From contig JALCKY010000006.1 of NCBI GenBank assembly GCA_022647575.1, positions 62,001 through 126,000 of the forward strand: a stretch of DNA of 64,000 bases, read 5' to 3'. The position numbers and the translations under genes were made by a program. The notes below the pieces were generated by a model, which ran no database searches, was not told the origin of the DNA, and was given only the letters and a program-made list of their open reading frames with translations. Of this stretch, positions 53,325 to 62,331 are shown piece after piece. How positions within the stretch are numbered: position 1 is the stretch's first letter; every line of letters begins with the position of its first letter. Source of the stretch: Lachnospiraceae bacterium (GTDB lineage Bacteria; Bacillota; Clostridia; Lachnospirales; Lachnospiraceae).

Positions 53325-54870
53325 CGCTGCCTTCGCGGCGGACGAGCGTTGAGTATTTCAGAAGCTCTTTCTTTGAAGAAACGCCGAGCTTGCTGTAGAT
53401 ATTCCGGTTATGATATTTGAGGGCATTGATGGTGAAGCCTTCGATCTCCGTGATTTCCTTCGAAGAATGACCGGACATGACCAGGCCGAAAACTTCCTTT
53501 TCCTTCGGCGTCAGCTTTTTCAGATTTTCCTTGAAAATCGCATAGCTGTCATCATCGATTTCATTACGGACCTTGGGCGCCAGCCGCTCAAGGTCCTGTT
53601 TTATTTTTACGGCTTCTTCCGCCGAGGCCGCCTGTTTTGCCCGGATTTCGGTAATCTCCCGGTGAATCGGAGAGAGGAACCGGCGGCTGAAAAACAGGCT
53701 GACGGTGACCGCAAAAAAGACAAGGAGCAGGACGAGAAGAATCATAGCCGTCCAGTTCCGGCGGACGGTGCTGTCATAATCTGCTTTCGGAATCAGGACG
53801 TAAAGAGCAGAAGAATTTCCTTCGGGAAGGAAGCTTTCCGTCCGGCTGATGCCGATATAGGAGGTGTCAGCTCCGGTAAAAAGAAGGAGATTTCCGGCGG
53901 CGGGAGAAAGGGTGCATTTCCCGGAGACGGCTTCGTAATAGCCTCCGGCGATGCCGCTGCTCAGGCATGCGGAACCGTCAAGGGAAGCAGTGCTGCCGGA
54001 AGCTGCGGAACCGGCAGCGGAAGCATAACCGGCAGAGGAAGCATAACCGGCAGAGGAAACAGAGCCGCCATAAGAACCGGGATCGAGGAGGAGCGTCATC
54101 CGGGAGAAGCGGGAGGGCTGCGAGAAACGGGTCTTGAAAAGACTCTGGCTGATTTCAAAGCCGCAGACGCCGCAGGAATTTCCGTCGGGTCCTTTGACCG
54201 GAAGCAGCAGGAGCACTGCTTTTTCGGAAGTACCGGGAAGCGTGATCAGACGGCTGAAACAGCAGGAATGCTCCAAAGCGGCGCCGGAGGAGAGGACTTT
54301 CTGATATCCGGGAAATGAATTTGTCCGGAATTCCAGACGCCATTTCCTGTGGGGGAGGACGCCGTGCTGCTTTCCGATGCCGGAAATGCCGCGGTACAGA
54401 AGGACATTTTCCGGATAAGTGCTGCCGCCGAGCTCCAGATAAAGACCGGTGCGGGAATCCGCGGATTCTTTCGCGGAACTGTTGACAGTGGCATCCAGAA
54501 TCACAAAAGCGCCGGAACAGCCGGAACGCAGCAGGAACTGCCGCAGCGGTTCAAAGAGCGATTCCTGAACGGAACGGATGGCTTCTTCGGAATCGTTCAG
54601 GTCAGAGAAGGAAAGGTTCTGTTCTTCCAGGGAGGCCGTCAGGACCTGCGTCATTTTCTCGGACATCTGGATGCCTGCGGCGGCCATATTCTCCGACTGC
54701 ACGGAAACTTCTTTTTCAAAGACGGACAGATGGAGATCCAGCATGCTGAAGGTTTCGGCCCGGGCATCGGAAAAACGGCCGATCAGGAAGAGACCCGTCA
54801 CGACGGCGAAAACCAGGAGCGCGGCCAGAAGAACCATATAGCCGAAGAGTTTCCTTTTCATGGCTTCCAT
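53305..54870 (-). CDS. Membrane-anchored LuxR-type regulator with extracytoplasmic sensor
   Basis: A 521-residue one-component regulator. Residues about 8-30 form one membrane helix; roughly 320 residues lie outside (possible Cache-like sensor, with a low-complexity Gly/Ser/Ala/Tyr stretch near residues 268-300); a second helix is near 370-392; then a linker and a C-terminal LuxR helix-turn-helix (LTPKEKEVFGLVMSGHSSKEIT...HNRNIYSKLGV, near 450-505). No receiver or kinase. AAGGAGG precedes the ATG. It starts 12 bp after a solute-binding lipoprotein gene, so ligand-loaded lipoprotein probably signals to it. The tandem repeat supplies its last residues. Confidence 0.87.
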   Translation of the reverse strand: MEAMKRKLFGYMVLLAALLVFAVVTGLFLIGRFSDARAETFSMLDLHLSVFEKEVSVQSENMAAAGIQMSEKMTQVLTASLEEQNLSFSDLNDSEEAIRSVQESLFEPLRQFLLRSGCSGAFVILDATVNSSAKESADSRTGLYLELGGSTYPENVLLYRGISGIGKQHGVLPHRKWRLEFRTNSFPGYQKVLSSGAALEHSCCFSRLITLPGTSEKAVLLLLPVKGPDGNSCGVCGFEISQSLFKTRFSQPSRFSRMTLLLDPGSYGGSVSSAGYASSAGYASAAGSAASGSTASLDGSACLSSGIAGGYYEAVSGKCTLSPAAGNLLLFTGADTSYIGISRTESFLPEGNSSALYVLIPKADYDSTVRRNWTAMILLVLLLVFFAVTVSLFFSRRFLSPIHREITEIRAKQAASAEEAVKIKQDLERLAPKVRNEIDDDSYAIFKENLKKLTPKEKEVFGLVMSGHSSKEITEIEGFTINALKYHNRNIYSKLGVSSKKELLKYSTLVRREGSGTAPLN

Positions 54871-54882
54871 GAAAGAGCCTCC

Positions 54883-56211
54883 TTATCCGGCAGAGACAAT
54901 GACCTGCCAGTATTCCATGGACAGCGCATCGGACTGTTCGCCCTTGAGAAAGCGGGCGTGCCAGGCAGCCTGTTTCTCACGGACGGCGGCATATACTTTT
55001 TCGATATTCTGATAGAAGACCGGATTGGAAGGATCCGTCCGGAACGTGCAGGTATTCCTGACTTCGGATAAGGCGTCATAAAGGGAAGCATAAGCTTCAT
55101 TTGCAAAGGAATGTCCGGGGATCTGTTCAAACGAATCCGTCCGGACCGGCATATAGCCGGCAGAGACCGCAAAATCAAGATTGCGCCTGCTTTCGGTCAG
55201 CCAGTGAGCAAAGAGGGAAACGGCTTCCTGTTTCTTCCCGTCGGCGCGGAGGGCGCAGAGACCGACGCCGGCCTGGGTGGCATAAGGAGTTCCGGAGGAA
55301 GCGACCGGAGGCGGAAGAATCTTCAGATTCAGCGGTTCGGAGGTGTTGTCCGGATAGGTGACGGTGTCGTTATAGTAGAGAATGGCGGCCGAGGAACTGA
55401 TGCCGGCAAGGACTTCGCCGGTCATGACCTGCGTATTGGAATACTGGTCGGAGAGTACCGCGGTGCCTTCCGCAAGGGCTTTCCCGAAGCGCAGCGCAGC
55501 TTTCCGGAAGGAATCATTTTCCGGGTCGAACCAGCCGTCGGAGCGGATGACATCGGAGCCTGAGGCTTCCGCCTCCAGCATTTCCGAGATCAGGGGATAA
55601 TCGAAGGCGCAGAAAGGCTTGCCGCCGGACCATTTGTAATACGCATCTGCAGCCCTGTAGAAGCCATCCCATGTTGACAGGTCAGCTTCCGTAATCCCGC
55701 AGGCGGATGAGAAACGCTGAAACTGCGTACCGTTGAGAAACAGGAGAAAGGTCGATTTTGAAACCGGAAAAACGGTCAGGTGATTTTCCAGGGTTCCCTC
55801 TTTCAGGAAATCCGGCACGAAACCGGACAGTTCCTGCTCCGAAAAGCAGTCTTTCCAGTCTGTCAGGCTGCCGGTGCCAAGGGCTTCGGCATTGGACGGA
55901 TGGCAGAAGAAAAGATCGGGCATTATCCCGGAACCGGGTTTCTGATCCCTGGCATCCAGAAGCTGCTGACCGATGGCGGAAGCATTGCTCATGGCAGTCA
56001 CGTTGATCAGAACGCCCTTTTCGCGTCCGACCGTATTGTTGAATTCTTCAATCAGGACATTCATCGGTGATTCGGCCTGCTCGCCGAAGACATGCCACAT
56101 CGTCAGGGTGACAGGCGCATCCGGAGAAAGACCGGAGGCAGAACCGGAGCAGCCGGAAAAAAGAAAGGAAAGGAAAAGGAAAAAAGCCAGCAGAAAGGCG
56201 GTCTTTTTCAT
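54883..56211 (-). CDS. Orphan extracellular solute-binding lipoprotein
   Basis: A 442-residue family 1-type (carbohydrate-like) solute-binding protein. Signal peptide with lipobox FSGC (Cys21). Core features: TLTMWHVFGEQAESPMNVLIEEFNN, then YTRP-like central and a C-terminal YASLYDALSEVRNT region. No ABC permease or ATPase gene is near; the next gene in the operon is a membrane LuxR-type regulator. That context suggests a sensing role, not transport, though it could feed a permease elsewhere. AGAAGGAG lies 6 bp before the ATG. Confidence 0.87.
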   Translation of the reverse strand: MKKTAFLLAFFLFLSFLFSGCSGSASGLSPDAPVTLTMWHVFGEQAESPMNVLIEEFNNTVGREKGVLINVTAMSNASAIGQQLLDARDQKPGSGIMPDLFFCHPSNAEALGTGSLTDWKDCFSEQELSGFVPDFLKEGTLENHLTVFPVSKSTFLLFLNGTQFQRFSSACGITEADLSTWDGFYRAADAYYKWSGGKPFCAFDYPLISEMLEAEASGSDVIRSDGWFDPENDSFRKAALRFGKALAEGTAVLSDQYSNTQVMTGEVLAGISSSAAILYYNDTVTYPDNTSEPLNLKILPPPVASSGTPYATQAGVGLCALRADGKKQEAVSLFAHWLTESRRNLDFAVSAGYMPVRTDSFEQIPGHSFANEAYASLYDALSEVRNTCTFRTDPSNPVFYQNIEKVYAAVREKQAAWHARFLKGEQSDALSMEYWQVIVSAG

Positions 56212-56243
56212 AAACGGCTCCTTCTCATAAAAAAAATCCGTTT

Positions 56244-56274
56244 TCCCTACCCTTTTTGCGGTTCAGGGTAGGGA
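56244..56274. promoter_or_regulatory. Inverted repeat in the leader of the lipoprotein-LuxR operon
   Basis: Perfect 10-bp arms TCCCTACCCT/AGGGTAGGGA (56244-56253, 56265-56274) with 11 bp between, 32 bp upstream of the lipoprotein ATG. On the minus strand a T8 run follows about 11 bases later. It may be an operator for the LuxR-type regulator or a leader terminator. I see no convincing promoter boxes between it and 56381. Confidence 0.6.
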
Positions 56275-56381
56275 CAGTCCGTGCGAACATCCCTATGCTG
56301 AATCTGTCAGATAAAAAGAGGTTCCTGCTGATTTCATGATACAGCAGTCAAACCGGTGAATCAAGAAGGAGGAAAAGAAAG

Positions 56382-57719
56382 ATGAAGAAGATGAGGCATT
56401 TCACCAGGGTTCTTTGTGCAGGCGGACTTCTTTTGGCAATGCTTCTTCAGGCAGCCTGCGGAGCAGCGGCTTCAAAGCCGGGTTTTGTCGGAAAATGGCT
56501 GTTTTCTTCCATGGAATCGGGCGGGGAGAAAATGACGGCAGCCCAGCTCGGCAGCATGGATGTCGTTACGATGGAGTTTACTTCGGACGGAAAAGCCAAA
56601 CTGGGCGGCGAGGGAAACAGTGCGACCGGAAAATGGACGGAAAAGAACGGAACCATCACGATTGTTGATGACGAGAGCGGACAGACGGATACGGGAACAC
56701 TTACGGATGCGGACACAATGGTCCTGAAAAACGGAGAGGATACGATTACGCTGGTCAGAGACGGCTCGGATGCGGCGAAGAAGATCGCTGCCGGCATTCC
56801 GGCTTCCGCATCCGCAGGTGAAAGTGCAGCCGGTGAAAGCACGACCGGTGAAAGTGAAAGCAGTATGGGAAATGAAGCAGCAGGAGGCACTTCTGCGGAA
56901 TCTTCCGGTCAGACGGAATCGTCGGCAGCGTCCATGATGACGGAAAGTACAGGAACCGCCTCTTCGGCGGATTCCTCCGCTTTTACGCTGGTGCCTGTCA
57001 CGGTGGAGAATTCCGAAATCTTCAGCCAGGAAGGCGTTTCGGTTTCCATTACCGGCTATTCGGACAAGGATTATTACGGACCGGCCCTGGAGGTTCAGAT
57101 TGTCAACAGTTCTGATCAGGATATCGCTGTCCAGACTTCGGATTCTTCCGTCAACGGCTATATGATTACCTATCAGCTGTGGCAAGAGGTCGGAGCAGGC
57201 AAAAAGGCAAATTCAGAGATCTATCTGCCGGTCACCTATCTCCAGGATGCGGGAATCGATACGATTGCGGAAATGGAATTCCGGCTCAGCCTGGTGAATC
57301 CGAAAGACTATTCGACTGTCGTGACGTCGGATCCGATCACGGTGAAGACTTCCGCTTACGGCAGCTATACGCAGAAAGACCGGGATGACGGAACGGAACT
57401 CTACAATAAGGACGGAGTCCGGATCATTTCCCTCGGATACGGCACGGATGCCTTCATGAACCAGGCGGTCATGATTTTCGCGGACAACCAGACGGACAAG
57501 TCGATTGAAATTTCGGTGGACAAGACCTCAGTCGATGACACCATGGTCGATGCTTCTCTTTATATCGATCTGCTGCCCGGCAAGAAAGCCGTTTCCGGCA
57601 TCACCTTTATGGATACCCTGACGGATCCGTCCGTACTGGACTGCGTATTCGACATTGAAGACATGGCAACCTATGAGTACATCGATGAATCGGAGCATGT
57701 GCAGATCAGCATGAAGTAA
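56382..57719 (+). CDS. Lipoprotein of unknown function, two domains joined by a Ser/Gly/Thr/Glu linker
   Basis: A 445-residue lipoprotein with signal peptide and lipobox QAAC (Cys26). Residues about 30-130 read as a small beta domain (GFVGKWLFSS, VTMEFTSDGKAKLGG, GKWTEKNGTITI), like lipocalin-like/DUF domains in Clostridia. A low-complexity linker of Ser, Gly, Ala, Thr and Glu follows (about 140-200). The C-terminal 240 residues look like an Ig-like or DUF4352-like beta fold repeated twice (NSSDQDIAVQTSDSSVNG and NQTDKSIEISVDKTSVDD). AGGAGG precedes the ATG; a strong terminator follows. Divergent from the solute-binding lipoprotein. Function unknown. Confidence 0.8.
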   Translation: MKKMRHFTRVLCAGGLLLAMLLQAACGAAASKPGFVGKWLFSSMESGGEKMTAAQLGSMDVVTMEFTSDGKAKLGGEGNSATGKWTEKNGTITIVDDESGQTDTGTLTDADTMVLKNGEDTITLVRDGSDAAKKIAAGIPASASAGESAAGESTTGESESSMGNEAAGGTSAESSGQTESSAASMMTESTGTASSADSSAFTLVPVTVENSEIFSQEGVSVSITGYSDKDYYGPALEVQIVNSSDQDIAVQTSDSSVNGYMITYQLWQEVGAGKKANSEIYLPVTYLQDAGIDTIAEMEFRLSLVNPKDYSTVVTSDPITVKTSAYGSYTQKDRDDGTELYNKDGVRIISLGYGTDAFMNQAVMIFADNQTDKSIEISVDKTSVDDTMVDASLYIDLLPGKKAVSGITFMDTLTDPSVLDCVFDIEDMATYEYIDESEHVQISMK

Positions 57720-57743
57720 GAATCGGTGCGGCCCTGAAACCAT

Positions 57744-57777
57744 GACGGCTTTCCCGGGAGGGGAGGCCGTCTTTTTT
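57744..57777 (+). terminator. Intrinsic terminator after the lipoprotein gene
   Basis: A 12-bp stem including two G-T pairs (57744-57755 with 57760-57771), GGGA loop, then T6. Confidence 0.88.
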
Positions 57778-57891
57778 GGAAAACGGCCGGTATTTTATAC
57801 CACAATTCATGCCGGGTGAGGCAATCGGCGGCGGATTCGGTTGAAAAAAGGCACCGGTGTGATAAGGTTAATGACAGGGGAGGAAATCTGA

Positions 57892-58749
57892 ATGGGAGAA
57901 GAGAAAAAGATGCGCGGAACGAAAGAAGGACGGATGGAAAAAGTCGAGGCATTTGAAAATGCCGTCAAAGCAGAGCAGATCAGCCATCCGAAGTCGCGCA
58001 AAGTGCTTTTCATTCTCTGCGGACTTGTGATCCTCTGCATGATCCGCCAGTTCGTGTCCGGAAACTATGAGGGCTTTGCCCTGTGCATCCTGACGCTGCT
58101 TCTCCTGATCCTGCCGAGTACGATTGAAGTCGGACTGAACGTCGTGGTGCCGCAGAGATTTGAAATCGCCATGCTGGTTTCGATTTATGCCGCGGAAGTG
58201 CTGGGCGAGATCAATAAGTTCTACGTCATCATCCCGTACTGGGATACCATCCTGCATACCTTCAACGGGTTCCTTGCGGCAGGCGTCGGCTATTCGCTTG
58301 TCACGCTTCTCAATAAAAATGAGAAACTGACTTTCGCCCTGTCGCCTGCCTTTACGGCCCTGGTTGCTTTCTGCTTTTCCATGACAATCGGAATTTTCTG
58401 GGAATTTTTTGAATTCGGGATGGACTGTCTTTTCAATCTGGACATGCAGAAAGATACGGTTATCCATACGATCGGAAGCATCACGCTGGATCCTGCGCAT
58501 GGAAATACCCCTTACCTGATCACAGGGATCACGGGTACGGCCGTGAACGGAAAAAATCTCGGAATTGACGGATATCTGGACATCGGACTGATCGACACCA
58601 TGGAAGATCTCTTTGTGAATTTCATCGGTGCCCTTGTCTTTTCCGTCATCGGCTACCGCTACAGCAAAAGCCAGGGGAAAGACAATGCCGTGATCAAGGA
58701 TTTCATTGTGGCAAGGCCCCGCGGCTTTCAGGAAAAGAGCTCTTCATGA
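57892..58749 (+). CDS. Integral membrane protein, DUF2238/YjdF-like
   Basis: A 285-residue protein with a charged N-terminus and about six or seven helices. The segment YWDTILHTFNGFLAAGVGYSLV and the acidic IGIFWEFFEFGMD resemble the His/Asp and Glu motifs of DUF2238 (YjdF-like) membrane proteins. An ordered soluble loop (about 190-225) carries LDPAHGNTPYL. GGGGAGGAAA precedes the ATG. Role unknown. A gap of 54 bp separates it from the hydrolase gene with no terminator, so they may be co-transcribed. Confidence 0.7.
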   Translation: MGEEKKMRGTKEGRMEKVEAFENAVKAEQISHPKSRKVLFILCGLVILCMIRQFVSGNYEGFALCILTLLLLILPSTIEVGLNVVVPQRFEIAMLVSIYAAEVLGEINKFYVIIPYWDTILHTFNGFLAAGVGYSLVTLLNKNEKLTFALSPAFTALVAFCFSMTIGIFWEFFEFGMDCLFNLDMQKDTVIHTIGSITLDPAHGNTPYLITGITGTAVNGKNLGIDGYLDIGLIDTMEDLFVNFIGALVFSVIGYRYSKSQGKDNAVIKDFIVARPRGFQEKSSS

Positions 58750-58803
58750 CCGGCTGCAAAAGGTCATGTAAAAGATAAGGCTGCTTCTCAGAAAGGAGAA
58801 AAA

Positions 58804-59610
58804 ATGAGCGGAGAAATGACAGAAGTCTACGATGGCACGAAGCTGTTCTGCAACCAGGAAACATCTGAAAATGACAGGGCTGCCTGCGTGATTGTGCACG
58901 GCCTGTGCGAGCATCAGGGCCGGTATGATTACCTGGCGCAGAAAATGCACGAGGCGGGAATCGGCACCTACCGGTTCGACCACCGCGGCCACGGGCAGAG
59001 CGAAGGAGAGTGTGCATTCGTCAATAATTATGATGAGATGCTGGATGATGTGAACTTTTTTGTCGGCAAGGCACTTTCGGAAAATCCGTTCAAGCCCGTA
59101 TTCCTTCTCGGACACAGCATGGGAGGGTTCGCTGTTTCCCTTTACGGTGCCAAATACCCGGATAAATACCTGCGCGGCATCATTACCTCCGGTGCCCTGA
59201 CGGAAGATTCCGGCGGACTCATCGCAGGCATCCCGAAAGGACTGGATGTCCATATGCAGCTGCCGAACCAGCTGGGGTCCGGCGTCTGTTCAGTCAGGGA
59301 AGTCACGGACTGGTACGGAAAGGATCCGCTGAACCGCAAATCATTCAGCGCCGGGCTTGCCTATGCAATTTCCGACGGGATCAAATGGTTCGGTGAAAAC
59401 AAAAAGGATTTCGCCTTCCCGGTCCTCATGATGCACGGTGAAAATGACGGTCTTGTGAACCGTCAGGACACGATTGATTTTTTCAATGCGGCGGCATCGA
59501 AAGACAAGCAGATGAAGATCTACGGAAACTGCTGCCATGAAATCTTCAACGAATGGTGCAGGGATGAAGTGATTGCGGATGCGATCCGCTGGATGGAAAA
59601 CAGGATTTAG
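58804..59610 (+). CDS. Alpha/beta hydrolase, monoacylglycerol-lipase-like
   Basis: A 268-residue serine hydrolase of the lysophospholipase/MGL group. Oxyanion region VHGLCEHQGRYDYLA, nucleophile Ser105 in GHSMGGF, acid in MMHGENDGLVN, and His in YGNCCHEIFNE. FDHRGHGQSEG is typical. No signal peptide, so intracellular. AGAAAGGAG lies just before the ATG. Convergent with the broken P-type ATPase gene, with a weak CCTGCGG/CCCGCAGG hairpin (59611-59653) between. Confidence 0.88.
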   Translation: MSGEMTEVYDGTKLFCNQETSENDRAACVIVHGLCEHQGRYDYLAQKMHEAGIGTYRFDHRGHGQSEGECAFVNNYDEMLDDVNFFVGKALSENPFKPVFLLGHSMGGFAVSLYGAKYPDKYLRGIITSGALTEDSGGLIAGIPKGLDVHMQLPNQLGSGVCSVREVTDWYGKDPLNRKSFSAGLAYAISDGIKWFGENKKDFAFPVLMMHGENDGLVNRQDTIDFFNAAASKDKQMKIYGNCCHEIFNEWCRDEVIADAIRWMENRI

Positions 59611-59631
59611 CCTGCGGAGAACGCTGTAAGA

Positions 59632-61499
59632 CTACGAATCTTTTTCCCGCAGGAGCAGGGCGGCATTGACGACGACGAGCACGCTTCCGCAGTTGTGCAT
59701 GAGGGCGCCCGTGACCGGATTGAGCACCCCGCAGACGGCCAGCACGACGGCCGCAATATTGATGCAGAGAGACAGGATGATATTCTGACTGACTCTCTGC
59801 ATCACTTTTTTTGTTAAATGAAACAGGTAGGGCAGCCGGCGGATCTCATCGCTGACCAGTACTGCGTCAGCGGATTCGACGGCGATATCGGAGCCGATCC
59901 CGCCCATGGCAATGCCGGCATAGGCCGTGCTCAAAGCCAGCGCGTCGTTAACTCCGTCTCCCACCATGCAGACTGGTTCCTTTTTCTCATTGTATTCCCG
60001 GATGATCAGCATCTTTCCTTCCGGCAGCAGGTTGGCCCGTACATTGTCAATGCCGGCTTTTGCAGCGATACTGCCGGCAGCCTCTTCATTGTCACCCGTC
60101 AGAAGGACGGGAGTGACGCCTGCAGTTTTCAGCTTCCGGACTGTTTCCGCGGCATCGGGACGCAGGACATCTGCCAGTGCAAGAAAACCGGCCGGCTCGC
60201 TGTCGATGGCCGTATAGATGACCGTGGCTCCTGCCGCATAGTACGGAACGGTATCTGCCCTGATTTCTTCCGTAAGCGGAATCTGCAGATCCTCCATCAG
60301 CTCCGGTTTGCCGGCAGTGACCGTATGACCTTCGGTTTCAGCGGTCACGCCTTTCCCGGCGTACATTTTAAAGAATCCTGCGGTGCTGAGCAGTCCGTTC
60401 TCTGCCGTATAGCGGGCGAGAATGGCCTTCCCCAGCGGGTGCTCGCTTTTCTGCTCGGCCAGCGCCGTAAAGCGCAGGATATCTGCTTCACTGTATGCAG
60501 GGCTGACGGAAACAGCTGCCGTGACTTCCGGCCTGCCGCAGGTCAGCGTGCCTGTTTTGTCGAAGGCAATCGTCTTTACTTTCGACAGCCGTTCAAGCGC
60601 ATCGCCGGAACGAATCAGGATGCCGAATTTTGTTGCATTTCCGATACCGGCCATGATGGCGGTAGGCGTGGCGAGGATGAAGGCGCAGGGACAGAAAACA
60701 ACGAGGACGGTGACCGCACGAATCATTTCACGGGTCGCAATCCCGGTAATCACGGCAATCGTCACGGCGGCAATGACCATCCAGGTTGCCCAGCGGTCGG
60801 CCAGTCCGACAATGGGTGCTTTATTTGCGTCCGCCTCTTCGGCGAGACGGATCATTCTCTGAAGAGGAGCTGTCGGTGCAGAGCTTTGAGGCCTGCATTT
60901 CAAATGTCCCGAACTGGTTGACCGTTCCGCTCGTGACGCTGTCGCCGGCTTTTTTGTCCACCGGAATGGACTCCCCGGTCATGACGGACTGGTCAATGGA
61001 GGTTTCGCCTGAAAGAATGACGCCGTCGACCGGGATGGTTTCACCGGCAAGAACCGTCAGGAGATCGCCGACCCGGACTTCGGAAGCAGGCAGGATGCTG
61101 TCGGATCCGTTTCGCTTTATACGTGCAGTCTGGGGAGTGAGTTTGATCAGTTTTTCAATGCCGTGCCTTGCCTTGCGGGAAGTGTACTGCTCCAGAAGAC
61201 TGCCGACCTGCATGATCAGGGCAACTTCTCCTGCGGCAAAATATTCGTGAATGCAGACGGAGGCAATCAGTGCCATGGAGACCAGAACATCTGCCTTGAT
61301 GTCATGTTCTCTGATCAGGGCCGTCACGGCGCCGAAAATGATCGGGATTCCGCAGAGCACGATGGCAGCCCAGGCGACGTCAAAAGGGATGAGGGCTGAG
61401 AGCCATCCTCCCAGAGACAGAATAAGTGACGCCGCCGATATCAGGGCGCAGACAACCCGTGGGCTTTGCTTCGCCGGTCACCCAGTTTTTCAGAAGCAT
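59632..61499 (-). pseudogene. Heavy-metal P1B-type ATPase broken by two frameshifts
   Basis: Three frames together encode one 621-residue CadA/ZntA-like pump with no N-terminal metal domain. Piece 1 (from ATG 61499, AAGGA upstream) ends in the shifted run at GGG 61444-61446. Piece 2 has ALIREHDIKADVLVSMALIA and DQSVMTGESIPVDKKAG and shifts near 60861-60868. Piece 3 has VFCPCAFILATPTA, DKTGTLT, SEHPLG and GDGVNDALAL. Each break is cured by removing one base, and 1868 minus 2 is a whole number of codons. The end HNCGSVLVVVNA is unlike copper pumps, so Zn, Cd, Mn or Fe are more likely cargo. Divergent from tetR. Confidence 0.85.
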
Positions 61500-61524
61500 G
61501 TCTTTATCCTTCCGCGCAGGTTCC

Positions 61525-61553
61525 TTGACTTTCCGGAATGCGCACCATACAAT
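61525..61553 (+). promoter_or_regulatory. Predicted promoter of the tetR gene
   Basis: TTGACT (61525-61530), 17-bp spacer, TACAAT (61548-61553), 111 bp before the chosen ATG. Half-site TGTCCGTTA starts 2 bp after the -10. Confidence 0.6.
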
Positions 61554-61554
61554 A

Positions 61555-61634
61555 TGTCCGTTACAGAACACAGCGTACGGTAAAACCGGGATGAATGCAA
61601 GAAACAGTCGGCCGGCTCTGTGCGTTAACGGACA
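61555..61634. promoter_or_regulatory. Inverted 9-bp half-sites in the ATPase-tetR intergenic region
   Basis: TGTCCGTTA (61555-61563) and its exact complement TAACGGACA (61626-61634), 62 bp apart. The first covers the expected transcript start of the tetR promoter and lies just after a possible minus-strand promoter (TTGCAT-17-TACGCT). They could be sites for the TetR protein acting on both genes. Confidence 0.4.
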
Positions 61635-61663
61635 AAACGGCCAAACTGTGCGGAAAGGCGGAA

Positions 61664-62242
61664 ATGATGGACAGGCGTCAGAAGAAATCGAGAGAGGCGA
61701 TCTTTGAAGCATTCAGCAGTCTGATCATGCAGAAGGAATATTCAGAGATTACCGTGCAGGATATCACGGAAAAAGCAAATGTGGGGCGCAGTACCTTCTA
61801 TGCGCATTTCGACACAAAAGACGCCCTGCTGAAAGAGGTGTGCACCAGCCTCTTTGACCATGTGGTCCGCGATCATGCCGAGGCAGAGAAGACACATGAC
61901 TTTTCAGGCGGGAAAAATGACACGGACTCCATGATCACGCATATCCTGTATCATGTGAAGGACAACCGCTATAACATTACCGGCATCCTTCACGGTGAAA
62001 GCGGAAGCCTGTTCCTGCATTATTTCAAACAGTACCTGACAGGCATCTTCAGAAATGAATTTCACGGCCGGCTCCGGAAGACGGATGTGCCGGAAGATTA
62101 TCTTTACCATCATATTTCCTGCAGTTTTGTCGACACGCTGAACTGGTGGATAGAGGATGGGATGAAAGAATCCCCGGAGACAGTGGAGCACTATTTCCGC
62201 AGCGTGACGGGGCTTGGAAATTTATTTTCAGAAAAGGATTGA
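61664..62242 (+). CDS. TetR/AcrR family regulator
   Basis: A 192-residue TetR protein. The helix-turn-helix is SREAIFEAFSSLIMQKEYSEITVQDITEKANVGRSTFYAHF, residues about 9-50; the C-terminal part resembles the TetR_C_7 ligand domain. ATG 61664 (or 61667) has AAAGGCGG upstream; a longer in-frame start is less likely as it adds a Thr/Lys-rich stretch with no site. Divergent from the broken metal ATPase, so it was probably its repressor. Confidence 0.88.
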   Translation: MMDRRQKKSREAIFEAFSSLIMQKEYSEITVQDITEKANVGRSTFYAHFDTKDALLKEVCTSLFDHVVRDHAEAEKTHDFSGGKNDTDSMITHILYHVKDNRYNITGILHGESGSLFLHYFKQYLTGIFRNEFHGRLRKTDVPEDYLYHHISCSFVDTLNWWIEDGMKESPETVEHYFRSVTGLGNLFSEKD

Positions 62243-62267
62243 CAATCAGGAATGGATTGCCTATAAT
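62239..62267 (+). promoter_or_regulatory. Promoter of cysK
   Basis: Consensus TTGACA (62239-62244), 17-bp spacer, TATAAT (62262-62267). The -35 overlaps the tetR stop codon. The 64 bp after the -10 are AT-rich; no T-box or SAM riboswitch fits in this length. Confidence 0.9.
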
Positions 62268-62331
62268 ACATATAAATTCAATAGGAAATATATGAAATTA
62301 AAAATGCAAGTCAACCAAGGAGGACACAGTC

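Noticed and set aside
62268-62331. A CymR-type box or T-box upstream of cysK
   Set aside because: The AT-rich stretch contains AATAGGAAAT, but no convincing dyad or structured leader; too weak to list.
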